Assembly: GCA_022570795.1 (NCBI GenBank) | Contig: JAKUDP010000007.1 | Coordinates: 1,426,001 to 1,490,000, forward strand | Source of the DNA: Sphaerulina vaccinii | Taxonomy: Eukaryota; Ascomycota; Dothideomycetes; Mycosphaerellales; Mycosphaerellaceae | Direction of reading: 5' to 3' | Length of the DNA stretch: 64,000 nt | Part shown: positions 10,008 to 21,159 of the stretch, piece after piece | How the letters are laid out: every line of letters starts with the position of its first letter | Position numbering within the stretch: position 1 is the first letter of the stretch | Notes under the pieces: generated by a model | Database searches by the model: none | The model's input: the letters and a program-made list of their open reading frames with translations, nothing else | Told to the model about the DNA's origin: nothing | Program-made: the position numbers and the translations under genes

Positions 10008-11509
10008 TCACTCAACAGGATCTAGGTCATTCATCCACGTCTCAACAACACCTGCCACCAGTCAGCACTCACTACAAAACAACACTCTAGATAGCTCACG
10101 CCCCACTTACGAATATACTCCTCCCGTTCCTCCACATGCGGAAAGTGAGAAGACTTTTCAAACTCATGCACAGTGACAGACTTAGCATTCGCTTTTAGAC
10201 GTTTCTCCATAAACTCCGCACAGCCAGCGAGCTCATCATCGCGTCCGTACAGTATCAAGCAAGGACACGCGATCTTGCGAATGTCTTCGACGATTGTGGC
10301 ATCTTTGAAGGGGCCGATGATAGATAGGTCGCTGGGTCCGATCACTGTATCGTTACTCAGAATGGCCTCAAGGTTGCTGTGCTGGACTGGAGGCAGTGCT
10401 CGACAAACATCTCCGCTGAGGTGCATAGCATCCGTCACTAGTCCGCTCTTGACTTCGGTGCCTGGGTGCCTGCAAGCAGCGCGGAGACAGATGCCGAGTG
10501 ATGTGTGTTTGAGTATACCTACTCGCATCATATACAGTGCTCTGCGTTGACCACTTCTCTAGAGCGTAGGCCACTTCAGTAGGTGCTGGGTTCAGTTTAC
10601 AGACGTGGCGGCTGTAGTATTCCTGCCTTCGGATCAGCCGAGACTGCCATACAAGGCACTAGGGCCAAAGAGAGTATACTTGAACAGCGGCTTTGTACGC
10701 AGAATCCTCAAAACTCTGCGACTCCTCAGCTTTGTAGATGGCATCTTGCATATCCTTCGGCAGACTGGGAATCCGAGAGCGAATGGAGAGTGTAGCTTCG
10801 GAACAGGCTTGCAAGCCGGACGATATGATCAGGCTGTGGATCTTGGTGGGATATTGGATGGCGTATGCTTGGTTCAGATAGCCACCCCAGGACTGTCTAG
10901 TGGCACAGTATAGTGCAAGCTGAGATGTTATGTCTGGAATATTAGCACGCACCCGAGCAAAATATCTGTCTCTAATCAGTTATGCGCTCTGCAGTGACAA
11001 GTTCCATGACTTACATTTATCAAGATCGAGATGTTTCTCGAGCAAATGAAGCTCTTCGATGAACAGCTCGGGACACCATATCGACTTGTACTTCTCATCT
11101 GTGATGATAGTAGACTTGCCACATCCGATCTGGCTGTCGCAGTGTCAGAGAGACGTCATCACTTCCATGTCCAGCGACTTGCTCGTAGAATATGACCGGT
11201 CGACCTCCAGAGACAAGATCCAACAGCGAAAGCATGTAGTCATGCGGCATACTATGCACGCATCAGTGTCGGGATGTTCAGGTACTCAGAGAACGTCTCT
11301 CACCCGGGACCGCCATGCACTACAAAAAGAGGCGCTTTCTCGCCATAGATGTCGCCGTTATATCTACCGGATGCTCACAACTTAGTTGGCTGTCCTTTCC
11401 ACTAGTGCGTTTCAGATGCCTCGCACCTATACCATGTCTTCGCCTTGATCTCTGAAGCTAGCGAAGGACTCCATGAGAGCGCACCCTCAATATCTGGCCG
11501 AGGTGCCAT
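10008..11509 (-). CDS. proline-iminopeptidase-like alpha/beta hydrolase (S33)
   Basis: Nine exons: 11509-11427, 11363-11304, 11251-11179, 11129-11015, 10965-10953, 10896-10680, 10622-10523, 10344-10111 and 10051-10008, total 939 nt, 312 residues. Every junction restores family sequence: HGGPG (oxyanion loop) then MPHDY; YEQ then IGCGKS; Y-I-L-L-G from a 13-nt microexon; GQSWGG with the nucleophilic serine; DAMIGPSDLSIIG. The acid (LYGRDDELA) and histidine (SSHFPH) of the triad are present in exon 8. The family removes N-terminal proline or hydrolyses related amides and esters; many fungal members are cluster-associated hydrolases. Divergent from the NCS1 permease. The model was inferred by eye, but phase agreement across eight introns makes it strong. 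Confidence 0.85.
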
Positions 11510-11846
11510 GTTGCCGTTGAGATTCGTCGTTGTTAAGGAGACGAAGTTGTTGTTGCGTCGTTGATCAGGAGCCGAGCTACCGGTACGCAGAGATCAAGGT
11601 TGACCAGCATTGGAAAGGCAAACAAGACCAGGAATCTCAGCGCGATAGGCGAAGGCGGCGGCCATGACGACTTCCTCAGCAGTTCGAGGAAAGTCATGCT
11701 GCAATGTGAGAAGCACATCGTGCCCCATTAATGGCCGATGGTACAAAGTCCGCATATTTCCATGCGAAGGAGACTTCGCAAGCTCTGGGGAACGCCAAGC
11801 ATGATGGCTTCCTGCAACCGCTGCAATGCCCGGTTGACCAAGACGC
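11510..11846. promoter_or_regulatory. shared upstream region of hydrolase and NCS1 permease
   Basis: 337 bp between divergent start codons at 11509 and 11847. The permease N terminus may extend into this interval: an alternative frame from an ATG near 11761 encodes RRRLRKLW, typical of NCS1 N termini, but it is not in frame with the first conserved exon. No regulator motif is evident. Confidence 0.35.
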
Positions 11847-13850
11847 ATGGTATCAGACGAGCGATGGACTAATCGAGACCTCATCCCGATCCCCAGTGAG
11901 CGCAGGACGTGAGTGAACACAGCACTCAACCACTCACTCTTGCTAACAGGTCCAGCTGGGGCGTATGGGCATTCACCTTCTACTGGATCATCAGCGGCAT
12001 CTGCTTGTCTGGTGTGACGATAGGTTCGACGCTCCTGGCGTATGGCATCAGTCCAGGCCAAGCAGTAGCTTGTGTCGTAGCCGCTGGAGTCATTACCGGC
12101 CTGAGTTCTGTCGCGTGTGGATGGTATGTTCCAGACTGTTGTTTATGCGCCGTTGCTAACGGGCTGCGCCAGGCTGGGAACGAGACACCATGTCGGCTTC
12201 ACAGTCTCTGCTCGCTTTTCGTATGGTATGAACGTCGCGTACGTCGCTGTCATAATCCGAGCATTCTCCTGCGTCTGCTGGTTCGGAGTGCAAGCCTATC
12301 TCGGCGGAGCTTGTATGGCAGTCGCAATCGGTGCAATATGGCCTCAGTTCTGGACTTGGCAGAGCTCCATTCCAGAGTCTGCGCATATCACTGGTCAACT
12401 GCTGATTGGGTTGTTCGTCTGGTACTGTAAGTATAGTAGGCAGAATGCATCCACTGTTGTCAATGTCTCACTGAGCTCACATACACCGAGGTGCTGAGCT
12501 CAAAAGTAGACATCGCTGAAACCAGGTCCGCGATCCAGAGATGTTTGCTGACCCTTCCATTTACTGCTTTAGTGATATTCTGCATCTTCGCATTCATCAG
12601 TCCAGAGAAATTGGTCAAGCCATTCATTGGATGTGCGATTGCATTCATCGGCACTTGTATCGGGCTGATCATTTGGGCTGTTTCAGCAGCTGGAGGTGGG
12701 AAGTTGTGGTCGACCCCAAATACAGCTCCGAGTGATGGTCGTGCATTGGCGTCTGCGATATGCGTTGTTACAAGTGCTTGGGCTACTGTATAATAGCCGA
12801 GACCTCGTGGCAATTCGTAGGAAAACGGCTGACTTGATACCAGGGCATGCTTGGACAGTCCGATCTGACCAGATACTGTCGTACGAAGAATGCAGCACTG
12901 CTGTCACAACTCGTATCGGCACCGGTCTTCATGACTCTTGGCGCAGTATGTGGTATTGTGATTACCAGTGCTGCGACAGATGTCCTAGGCGATGTACTAT
13001 GGCAGCTTTCAGATCTGCTGCAGGCCATACAGGAGCACTACGGGGGGAATAGCTCTAAAGGTGAGGATCGTGGCAGGACCAGAAATGATAGTACTTGTAC
13101 TGACACTGCCGAGCTCGCGCGGGCGTTTTGTTTGCAGCGCTGGGGTGCTCTTTCTCTCAAGTCGCGCTGAACTTGCTGGTAAACTCAATTAGTGTTGTGA
13201 GTACGGTGGTACTGTGCTATCAAAGTCCGCAAAGAGTGACTCTAGTGGTAGGGTGTGGACTGCGCCGGTCTTTGGCCGAAATGGGGTAAGTAGCTGAGCT
13301 AGCTACCCAGAGTGGCTCAAGCAGTTCTAACTATTGCCGTGTCAGTAAATATACGCCGTGGACAGTACATCTGCGCGGTCCTGGGAGTCGTCATCTGCCC
13401 ATGGCAGCTGCTTGCATCAGCCACCACATTCCTCACATTCCTGAACGGCTTTGGCGTCATACTTGCGCCGATGATGGGTGTGCTGACTGCCGACTACCTG
13501 ATTGTAAGACGCACCACTCTCAAGGTCGAAGATCTCTATTCTTCGAGTCGTGATGGCGTATACTGGTACACTGCTGGCTTCAACTGGCGGGGCATCGTGT
13601 CTATCGTGATGGGCATATGGCCATGCTTCCCAGGATTGATCATGCTGGTATGTTCAAGACACTTCAGTCCGCAGGATGGCAATAATGACACAATAAACAG
13701 TGCCTCGATGCCACGGCAGACAACGACTGGGTACTGCTGTACGATGTGTCTATCCTAGCAGGCTTCTTCATTGCAGCGGTGACCATGGTGCTGATCTGTT
13801 GGCTGTTTCCGCCGAAGGGTCTAGGCACTGGCGTGAAGCTTGTGAGCTGA
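11847..13850 (+). CDS. NCS1-family permease (nucleobase/allantoin/hydantoin type)
   Basis: Nine exons: 11847-11908, 11950-12123, 12173-12426, 12573-12787, 12844-13060, 13114-13196, 13252-13285, 13346-13647, 13701-13850; 496 residues. The spliced protein shows the NCS1 landmarks: RWTNRDLIPIPSERRTSSWG before helix 1, GTRHHVGFTVSARFSYG in helix 3, GQSDLTRYCRTK near helix 6, RAGVLFAALG, GVDCAGLWPKW followed by VNIRRGQYICA, and LTADYLIVRR. Introns are as short as 41 nt. The family imports uracil, uridine, allantoin, cytosine, thiamine or hydantoins with H+ or Na+. The N terminus is short, and an upstream exon may be missing from my model. Divergent from the hydrolase; the uptake gene of the proposed cluster. 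Confidence 0.85.
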
Positions 13851-14183
13851 TGGCATCTGTGATGGTTGTCTGCTCCTCGGAGACGTCCATGGAAGCGAGG
13901 GAAGGCGTTTGAGACTGCATCGTGTCCTAGGATTGTGGTCTCCTCTCCAGTCCCGAGCATCGTCTATGCTGCTCGAAGCAGAGTTAAGTTGCCCAGAATC
14001 TTCTGTGTTGTACTGGAGAACCAATTGGGATGTGGTCTTATGCTTGATGCGTCTCTGGTCTTTGGTGCGGTTCACGCAGCCCAGTGCAGAGATAATGCAA
14101 GGTCGGCGACGTCCACTCTCGTCGAGAGCAATGCCGCCGCTCTCCTCAGCTGCGCTTAAGGTCGCAGAATCCGCCATGAAGTC
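13851..14183. other. intergenic, convergent gene ends
   Basis: 333 bp between the ends of the NCS1 permease (plus) and the F-box-like gene (minus). A minus-strand frame at 13821-14177 has an ATG but low-complexity, unrecognisable content and overlaps the permease end; I do not call it. Confidence 0.4.
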
Positions 14184-15641
14184 TTAGTAAAGTGTATACT
14201 GAACTCGATTCTGGCTTTGTCGTCGGCCATTGATCAGAGTGTCCACTATGATCCCAGGCCCACTCAGCTCCTTGATGAATTGCACATCATCCTCTTCATC
14301 GACCCAGGCCGAACCATTCGCCAGTCGCCGATCCCTTCGAGAGTGGGCCAGAACATACCGAGCCTGGTTTACATCGAAGCTCATCTCGAACTTGACGTCG
14401 CAGATCTTGCCTTCCAAAACAGCACAGCCTAGTGACTTCGGATCCTCTGTGAAGTTGTTGTTGCAAAGCCATCTTATTTCGCTGGTGCCTGGCTTCCACG
14501 AGAAACATCTAAAGCGAAGCGAGTTCTGAAGTGGCGCGCCCATACCCTCTTTGTACGATTGTACGCCATCTGCTTTCTTCGTCGCGCATGTTTCATGCTT
14601 GGCGACTTTGGGGAAATGGCTGTGCAGGGCGTGAATTGTCCCATATCGAAAGGGATATGAAAGTGGGTCAGGGCACGCAGAACACTCAAAACCGCGTCTG
14701 ACGTGAAATCTGGCGTTGGCAATAGAGTCGTAATCCCAGCCAGGTTGCTGCAGCATCAGCCTCAAGATGTCCTTGTTGTGATCCCATAGGCTCATTCTAA
14801 GGACGAGCAGGTCAGGACTCGATCTGCTCGATGCTTTGCGAACAGCCCCCTGTCCTGCGAGCCCTCGAGCGGGGCTAGGTACCAGTCTGGCACTCGATGT
14901 TGTTGAACCGAATCTTTGGATATCCGCCTGTCTCCTGGTTATGTACTTTACATCATCGTCTCTGCACCTAAGAGAGAAGCGAGCTGAGGCGGTAAACTGA
15001 TTAGTTCTGGCCAAATTCCGGAGGTCGTAGAGAGTGCAGACATCTTCCATATAGAAGACAAAATGGGCTGCAAATTCTTTCTCCCAGATCCTCTTCACTT
15101 CGTAGCTGGTCGCTCGGTCGACAAGAAGTAGAGATAGGAAGTCTGCTGCTGAGCTTCGCCAGTCGGGCTGGTCATTGTAGGGATGTTCAACAGTGCGTAC
15201 CATCTCATCGAGCACGCAACGGTAAATCAGCTCTCGCATTTCGAGCGGGAGGGAGTGCAGTGGAAACATCCTGGCAGTGTCGAATCCAGGTGTGGCCTTG
15301 ATTTCCACGAGTTGGCGTGTAGTATATTCTGCTGTAGAGAGTCTCGTTCTTTTGGAAGTTTCCGGACTGCAGTTGAGCTGATGTTGGATGAAGCTGCAGA
15401 CTTGAGAATGTTCAGAGACGCGTCGTGAGTACTTCAAGGTCTCGAATCCGCGCTGATGTCTCTCTGGACAAGCAACCACCGAGCCTTTTAGTTTCCAGAC
15501 GCGTGTTCGGCGGTGTCCTTCAATAATTAGAGATGTTGCTATTCGTAGTAGGAAGATGATGGCTGTGAGAGTGGTTATGGATATCAAGAAACGGAAGTGC
15601 GGGCGTGCTTCCGAAAAACGCGCTAGCAGTAATCCCTGCAT
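14184..15641 (-). CDS. F-box/2EXR-like hypothetical protein with N-terminal hydrophobic segment
   Basis: Uninterrupted frame of 485 residues from the ATG at 15641. Residues about 13-37 are a hydrophobic stretch (ISITTLTAIIFLLRIATSLII) that could be a membrane anchor. At about residue 125, FPLHSLPLEMRELIYRCVL matches the LPLEIRExIYRxxL start common to many fungal F-box-like/2EXR proteins, which may recruit substrates to SCF ubiquitin ligases or have other roles. An alternative start at that internal Met (MFPLHSLPLE) would drop the hydrophobic segment. The rest has no recognisable domain. Tail-to-tail with the NCS1 permease. Confidence 0.6.
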   Translation of the reverse strand: MQGLLLARFSEARPHFRFLISITTLTAIIFLLRIATSLIIEGHRRTRVWKLKGSVVACPERHQRGFETLKYSRRVSEHSQVCSFIQHQLNCSPETSKRTRLSTAEYTTRQLVEIKATPGFDTARMFPLHSLPLEMRELIYRCVLDEMVRTVEHPYNDQPDWRSSAADFLSLLLVDRATSYEVKRIWEKEFAAHFVFYMEDVCTLYDLRNLARTNQFTASARFSLRCRDDDVKYITRRQADIQRFGSTTSSARLVPSPARGLAGQGAVRKASSRSSPDLLVLRMSLWDHNKDILRLMLQQPGWDYDSIANARFHVRRGFECSACPDPLSYPFRYGTIHALHSHFPKVAKHETCATKKADGVQSYKEGMGAPLQNSLRFRCFSWKPGTSEIRWLCNNNFTEDPKSLGCAVLEGKICDVKFEMSFDVNQARYVLAHSRRDRRLANGSAWVDEEDDVQFIKELSGPGIIVDTLINGRRQSQNRVQYTLY

Positions 15642-15728
15642 ATGGCTTTTGTGTAGAGGAGTTCCCGTCGTGGTTAGGGAGAGAAGAGTCACACTAATAA
15701 CAACATCTATCTTTCTCAGAGTGACTGC

Positions 15729-18342
15729 ATGTCGCGCAGCTTACTCCGACACACACGCCTGACTCTACAACGAAGACTCACTCCATACACATACAGCCGA
15801 CACTCCCTCTCCGCCGCATGCTGGACAATTGCACCAACACGAAGCTGCAGCACTCATAATTTACCTAACCACCACCGTCGAGATCATACACCACCACGAG
15901 CCATGGGAAAAGACAAGAAGGCCGACGCCGGCGACTCGAGACCATTGGAGCTCACACCACCACCAGACTTCTTCGCTACACGCAATGCCCTCTTCGACAA
16001 GCGAAAAGCTGAGCAGGACGAGTGGAAGGCCAAGCAGCCCCGCGAACCGATCACCATCACTCTCGACAATGGCACCACCAAAGAGGGCACCAGCTGGGAG
16101 ACCTCGCCGTCACAGATTGCACGAGATATCAGCAAGAGTCTGTTCGAGCGCACCATTATCGCGCGTGTAGATGGAGAACTGTGGGACATGGACCGTCCAT
16201 TCGAGAAGAGCTCCAAGCTGGAATTGCTCGACTTTGAGCACCCAGAGGGCAAGAAGGTGTTCTGGCATAGCAGTGCTCACATCCTCGGTGAGGCATGTGA
16301 GAAGAGATTCGGCTGTTCACTATGCATTGGTCCTCCAGTCGAGGATGGCTTCTACTACGAGATGGCTCTTCCAGAGCAAGCTGCGGTCACAGCAGCCGAC
16401 TATAAGCCCATCAAGCAGATTGCAGAGAAAGCAATCAAGGAGAAGCAGCCCTTCGAGCGACTCACCCTCAGCAAGGAAGACTTGCTTGAGATGTTCTCGT
16501 ACAACAAGTACAAGAAGCACATCATCAACGACAAGATTCCAGACGGCACATCTACCACTGTTTACCGATGTGGTCCCCTCATCGATTTGTGCAGAGGTCC
16601 TCACGTGCAGCACACTGGACGTATCAAGGCTTTCGAGATCATGAAGAACTCGGCCAGTTACTTCTTGGGTGATGCAAAGAACGACAGTCTGCAACGTATC
16701 TATGGTGTCTCCTTTCCAGATAAGAAGGTCAGTATCTTCAGAAGCACTTCAGCTACGCAGTGTACTAATAAGTCGATAGGCCCTCGAAGAGCACAAGCAC
16801 TTCCTCGAAGAAGCTGCAAAGCGTGATCACCGCAAGATTGGTCAGGAGCAAGAGCTCTTCTTCTTCCACCAAATGTCGCCTGGCTCAGCCTTCTTCCTTC
16901 CACACGGTATGATCATCAAGAATGCCCTCGGCACCTTCATCCGCGACGAGTACTGGAAGCGTGGCTACCAAGAGGTCGGCTCACCGAACATGTACAACTC
17001 GGCACTGTGGAAGCAATCTGGTCACTGGCAGCATTACCAAGAAGACATGTTCACTTTCGAAGTCGAGAAGGACCAGTGGGCTCTCAAGCCCATGAACTGC
17101 CCTGGTCACTGCTTGCTGTTCGGTCACCGCGAGCGAAGTTACCGAGAACTGCCAATGCGAATTGCTGACTGTGGTGTGCTTCACCGCAATGAGGCATCCG
17201 GTGCTCTTTCTGGTCTCACCCGTGTCCGTCGTTTCGAACAAGACGACACCCACATCTTCTGCATGGAGAGTCAAGTTGAATCAGAGGTCAATGCCCTCTT
17301 CGACTTCATGACTGCCGTGTATGGCCTGTTCGGCTTCACATTCAAGATGAAGCTCTCTACCAGACCTGAGGGACATCTCGGAGATGTCGCTACTTGGGAT
17401 CGTGCCGAGGAGCAACTTACAAAGGCACTCAACGGGTTCAAGGCCAAGACTGGTACTCAGTGGGAGCTCAACCCTGGTGACGGTGCTTTCTACGGACCAA
17501 AGATCGACGTTACCATCTCTGATGCGCTTCGTCGTGAATTTCAATGCGCCACCATCCAGCTCGACTTCCAACTGCCACAGCAGTTTAACCTCGAATACCG
17601 CACAGATGAGGTTGCCACCGCCTCTGCGCCCAAGCCAGAGACCAATGGTGAACAGCCACCAGGAGCAGGAGCACCAAAGTCAGAAGAGAAGACTCTTCCA
17701 ATTCAACCCGCTGCTCCAACTGCAGAGTCAGGTAAGTGCCTTCATGAAGTGAAGATCACCCAGGCGACCAGCTCAGTGAAAGTCCTGTGGGAATGGTGCC
17801 CGCCAGTTCTCAGACACTTGCTTACCTTTCTTTCAGGAGACGTCTCCGCCGCTGCTGCCACTCCAGCCAAGCCAGAGGTCAACTACCGCCGCGAGTTGAC
17901 ACCTGGCTGTGCACGACCAGTCATGATTCACCGTGCCATCTACGGCTCATTCGAACGATTCATCGGCATCCTGACTGAGCACTTCGGCGGCAAGTGGCCT
18001 TTCTGGCTGTCGCCACGCCAGATCCTGATCGTCCCGGTCATGGTCTCCGCCAACGACTACGTTCTCGAACTGCAGAGCGAATTCCGCGCCCTCAAGATGC
18101 ACGTCGACGTCGATATTACTGGAAACACAATGCAGAAGAAGATTCGCACTGGCCAGCTTGCGCAATACAACTTCATCTTCGTTGTCGGCGCACAAGAGAA
18201 GGAGTCTCGTACTGTCAACATCCGAAATCGTGACGATCCGGCCACGCAGAAGATGGGCGAGCTTATCCCGGTCGATAAGGTCAAGGAGTTGCTTACTAGC
18301 TTGAGAGACGAGCGACGTCTTAGCTCAGATCTGAAGGCATAG
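15729..18342 (+). CDS. threonyl-tRNA synthetase, probable dual cytosolic/mitochondrial
   Basis: Exons 15729-16727, 16780-17731 and 17837-18342, 818 residues from the first ATG. Domains in order: TGS (PITITLDNGTTKEGTSWE), second additional domain with FWHSSAHILGEACE and CRGPHV zinc/editing-type motifs, then the class II catalytic core (MSPGSAFFLPHG, NMYNSALWKQSGHW, MNCPGHC, FYGPKIDV, RPVMIHRAIYGSFERF) and the anticodon-binding domain. Two in-frame ATGs fit dual targeting: 15729 begins an Arg/Ser-rich presequence (MSRSLLRHTRL), and 15903 in an excellent CCATGG context begins the cytosolic form (MGKDKKADAG). The last intron (17732-17836) is 105 nt, in frame and without stops. Just before motif 3 there is a low-complexity Ala/Pro/Glu insertion of about 65 residues. 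Essential gene; attaches Thr to tRNA-Thr. Confidence 0.95.
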
Positions 18343-19076
18343 AGCCTGGGGCGCTCTTCTCCGAGAAGGATCGTGGACTAGGCGTTCAAATGCGTACAGT
18401 AGAGCATCTCAGAAGAGGCGTGGAGATGGAGATTCTCTCTCCCGTCGCCAGCTGCAAAGTGTGCAGCAGCCAGATTATGTACTACAGTGTACATCATTGG
18501 TACTGTCGAGCAATGACAGTAGTATGGAACTGATGTTGACCGCACACAGATTCATATGCCAGACAACATCGTTTTATGCTCAAGCATCTCCACCGAATCC
18601 ACAGCCGACTGCGCTGGCAACTCATGCTTGAAGAGCAGCAAAGGTATTGTTCCGGTTCCACTTATGTTATGCAATACTTTTGATCTGTGCTGCAGGAACT
18701 AACAACCAGCACTTGGCATTGTCTAAATATGGTCAAAACACGAACGACGCTAAACATTCGCTTGCTGGACTAGCTACGAAGACCAATCTGATGATTGTGT
18801 CACAACTTCGGCTTCACATACCTTGTACAGATCTGCGTCTAGCACTATGCGATCTTAATGTAGCCGAGCCGGACGTTCGCCACAGGAGGTCATTCGTTCA
18901 GATCAGAAACAGCAATACGGGATTCTATATAGCGCTGTGCCTGTGCGACTCGAGCTCTTGGTAGGAGGTATTGATCATTATATATAGGTCCCTTGCAACC
19001 TGCCCGCTATAGATCTTGCAACATCAACAAACCAACATCTCAACCACACCCACACCCCCAACGCACCATTACCAAG
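18343..19076. other. intergenic region with TATA-like box before the secreted protein
   Basis: 734 bp, no supported gene. A TATATATAGG stretch at about 18978-18987 lies roughly 95 bp upstream of the ATG of the small secreted protein and is a plausible core promoter. Confidence 0.4.
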
Positions 19077-19704
19077 ATGCTCTCCCTCACCCTCCTCGCT
19101 ACAGCAGCCACAGCTCTCGCCGCCGCAGTCCCTCAAGTCCCCGCCAACTCCAACACTGGTCTCCCAGCCGGCTACCTCTGGCCAGTAGAGAACTGGCACG
19201 CCGGGTAAGTTAAGCAACGTAGTATCGGTGTCTCGCCAACCTCAGCACCTGAGCTTGACAACAGACACAGCCTGCGTTTCCAGAGAAACTTGCTAAACGG
19301 TCTTTTAGCTGTGCTCGATCTGGCTGCTCCTACAACTTCAACGTCACCGGAATACAAGATGGTCTTTACCCAGGTTTCAAAGCTTATTGCGCGGGTTACG
19401 ATACAGGATACTACAAGTCTTGCGAGATCTTGAATGGTACTTCGACTAGTGGCATTCCATTCGTTGCTGCGAGCTTGAGGCCAAATTTCCAGAACGGCAT
19501 TGCTACCATGAGCGTTAGTTTGAGTTTTACTGATGCTGATTCGAAGTGAGTTGTTGTTGTCCCGCTGTGGTATTGTTGTGCTGATCTTTCGTGAACAGGA
19601 TCACTTACAACATTTCTGGGTGGGCTGATGCTACGTACAATGCTTTTGTTGCACCGCTGCAGAACTTCAATGTTACTCCAACTCAAGTCACGCAGGTCTT
19701 ATGA
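19077..19704 (+). CDS. small secreted cysteine-containing protein
   Basis: Three exons, 19077-19204, 19309-19545 and 19599-19704, 156 residues. The N terminus is a clean signal peptide (MLSLTLLATAATALAAA, cleavage near residue 17-19). The mature part has four cysteines: two in CARSGC, one in YCAGYD and one in KSCEIL. It also has N-glycosylation sites (NVTG, NGTS, NISG). It resembles the many uncharacterised secreted proteins of plant-associated ascomycetes; I do not recognise a named family. Splicing (GTAAGT and GTGAGT donors) keeps the frame throughout. Extracellular; could be a candidate effector or wall protein, which is inference from size and secretion only. Confidence 0.75.
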
Positions 19705-21159
19705 GAGCTTCATCTCTGAACCGGTTCCACTTCTACACACAGGAGTTCCCAAGCCTCGAGAGGCCTGGTCAGTAGGAGGTTTTGAAGAAAGTGCTCGACT
19801 CTTGCCATTTATTTGTAGCGTTCAAGATGATGGTATCAATACCACTCCACTCGCGATCAAAGGCAGATCATAGCCCAGCATTGCAGCAGATACCACCCAG
19901 AGTAGATACAGCGGCATAACTGGAGACAACAGTAGCAGTACCACCACCATCTCAGCATATATAATCTCCCACTCAATCGACGCCGTAACTGACTCAAGCC
20001 AAGGAAACTTGCCATACTCATCTCCATAGCTCATAGGTTCGAACGACTGGAATGGCAAAAGAGGAGAGTTAAGGCAAAAGCAAAACAATCGCCGTTGTCT
20101 GCAGGTATGATCGTCGTCTCGCTGGAGGACAATTTGCGGCCTCTGCGCGGGTTCGTACCCATTCCCTTGCCAGACGTTAGCTTTGCCAACGATTTACTAG
20201 GCGAACCACTAGACTAGGAGACGACTGATGACTAATCGAGAAACACATCGTATATGACCCTTGTTCTGGCCACCCCCACGCTTTGCTCGACTGCCAAATC
20301 TTCTCGCAGACTAACAACAACACCACACGACCAGACCGACGGCACATGCTACAGCATACGACGGTGAACCCAGCTCCAACCAATTCGTGGCCTCCGATAT
20401 CGAACACCTCAATCTCGATCCGGTACACCTCCAGGGAGCTCCTTCACTTGGCAGGCTTGTCAACGCGTCGCTGGCTTGGTACCGGGTGAGGCGTCTATCA
20501 GATTGTCCGGACAAGGCTTGGTTCGATGTCAATCGAGTCTGCGCATTCCTAAACTGATAAGCTGACTGGATACTTCGCACTCTACCACTGTCACTTCTCC
20601 GGATGATGAATGATCCGCCTATAATGGTTACTTGGCAGCAATTCAGGCTGTGCACATCATGCTGGCGTGCTGAGATTGCAGCAGCGGTGTGTGACTCGGA
20701 AGCATCAGATGCAGGTTGTGTTGTTCACAGCTTTGACTTCTTACAACGCTATTCTGCTCGGTATCCGAAGGTGTCAGCGAAGTTCGCAGATCTCCGGGAT
20801 GGCGATGGTGTCCCGGCTCGCACATGCTCAGCACGAGCTGTCTCTATGGCTGGCCAGGCCCAGGGGAACGGCAACATAACACACGTGCGCCGACAATGTC
20901 TGCTCTATGTTGATCAGGTTGAAGAGGGACGAGAGCTGCATGAGAATGACTTCGAATGTTGCTTCTGGTATACTGACATTGCATTCAATCATACAGATGT
21001 CCGCGCCTCGCGCGCTCCACGCCTGACCCAGATCACGGCCAGTGGCGTTCTCTTACTATCATAAATCATAACGCCCTCAATCACCCATTCAGGCTGGTAT
21101 ATCTCTATTATCCCTAATTCCTCAACTCCTTGCCAAAGATCATGTAACGCGCGTTCTCA
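19705..21159. other. gene-poor interval containing a SINE-like copy
   Basis: 1.45 kb between the secreted protein and the MFS transporter. A minus frame at 19822-20088 has a hydrophobic segment (VVVLLLLSPVMPLYLLW) but begins in the SINE-like tail and is not recognisable. A plus frame at 20603-21064 has no domain. The SINE-like element at 20069-20240 is listed separately. Confidence 0.4.
20069..20240 (-). mobile_element. tRNA-derived SINE-like element, copy A
   Basis: Read on the minus strand it has an A-box-like segment (TAGTCTAGTGG), a near-perfect B box GGTACGAACCC (consensus GGTTCGANNCC), and ends in the family tail CGGCGATTGTTTTGC. The head CGCCTAGTAAATCGTTGGCA corresponds to the same region in copies C and D. 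The A and B boxes are about 60 bp apart, as in Pol III promoters. Confidence 0.65.

Noticed and set aside
11594..12061. 155-codon minus-strand frame between the hydrolase and permease
   Set aside because: Overlaps the first two permease exons, whose splice reconstruction and family motifs are much stronger.
20130..20240. Functional tRNA gene
   Set aside because: A and B boxes are present, but the sequence cannot be folded by eye into a convincing acceptor and anticodon arm, and the same sequence recurs as a longer element with a shared tail; a SINE-like element fits better.
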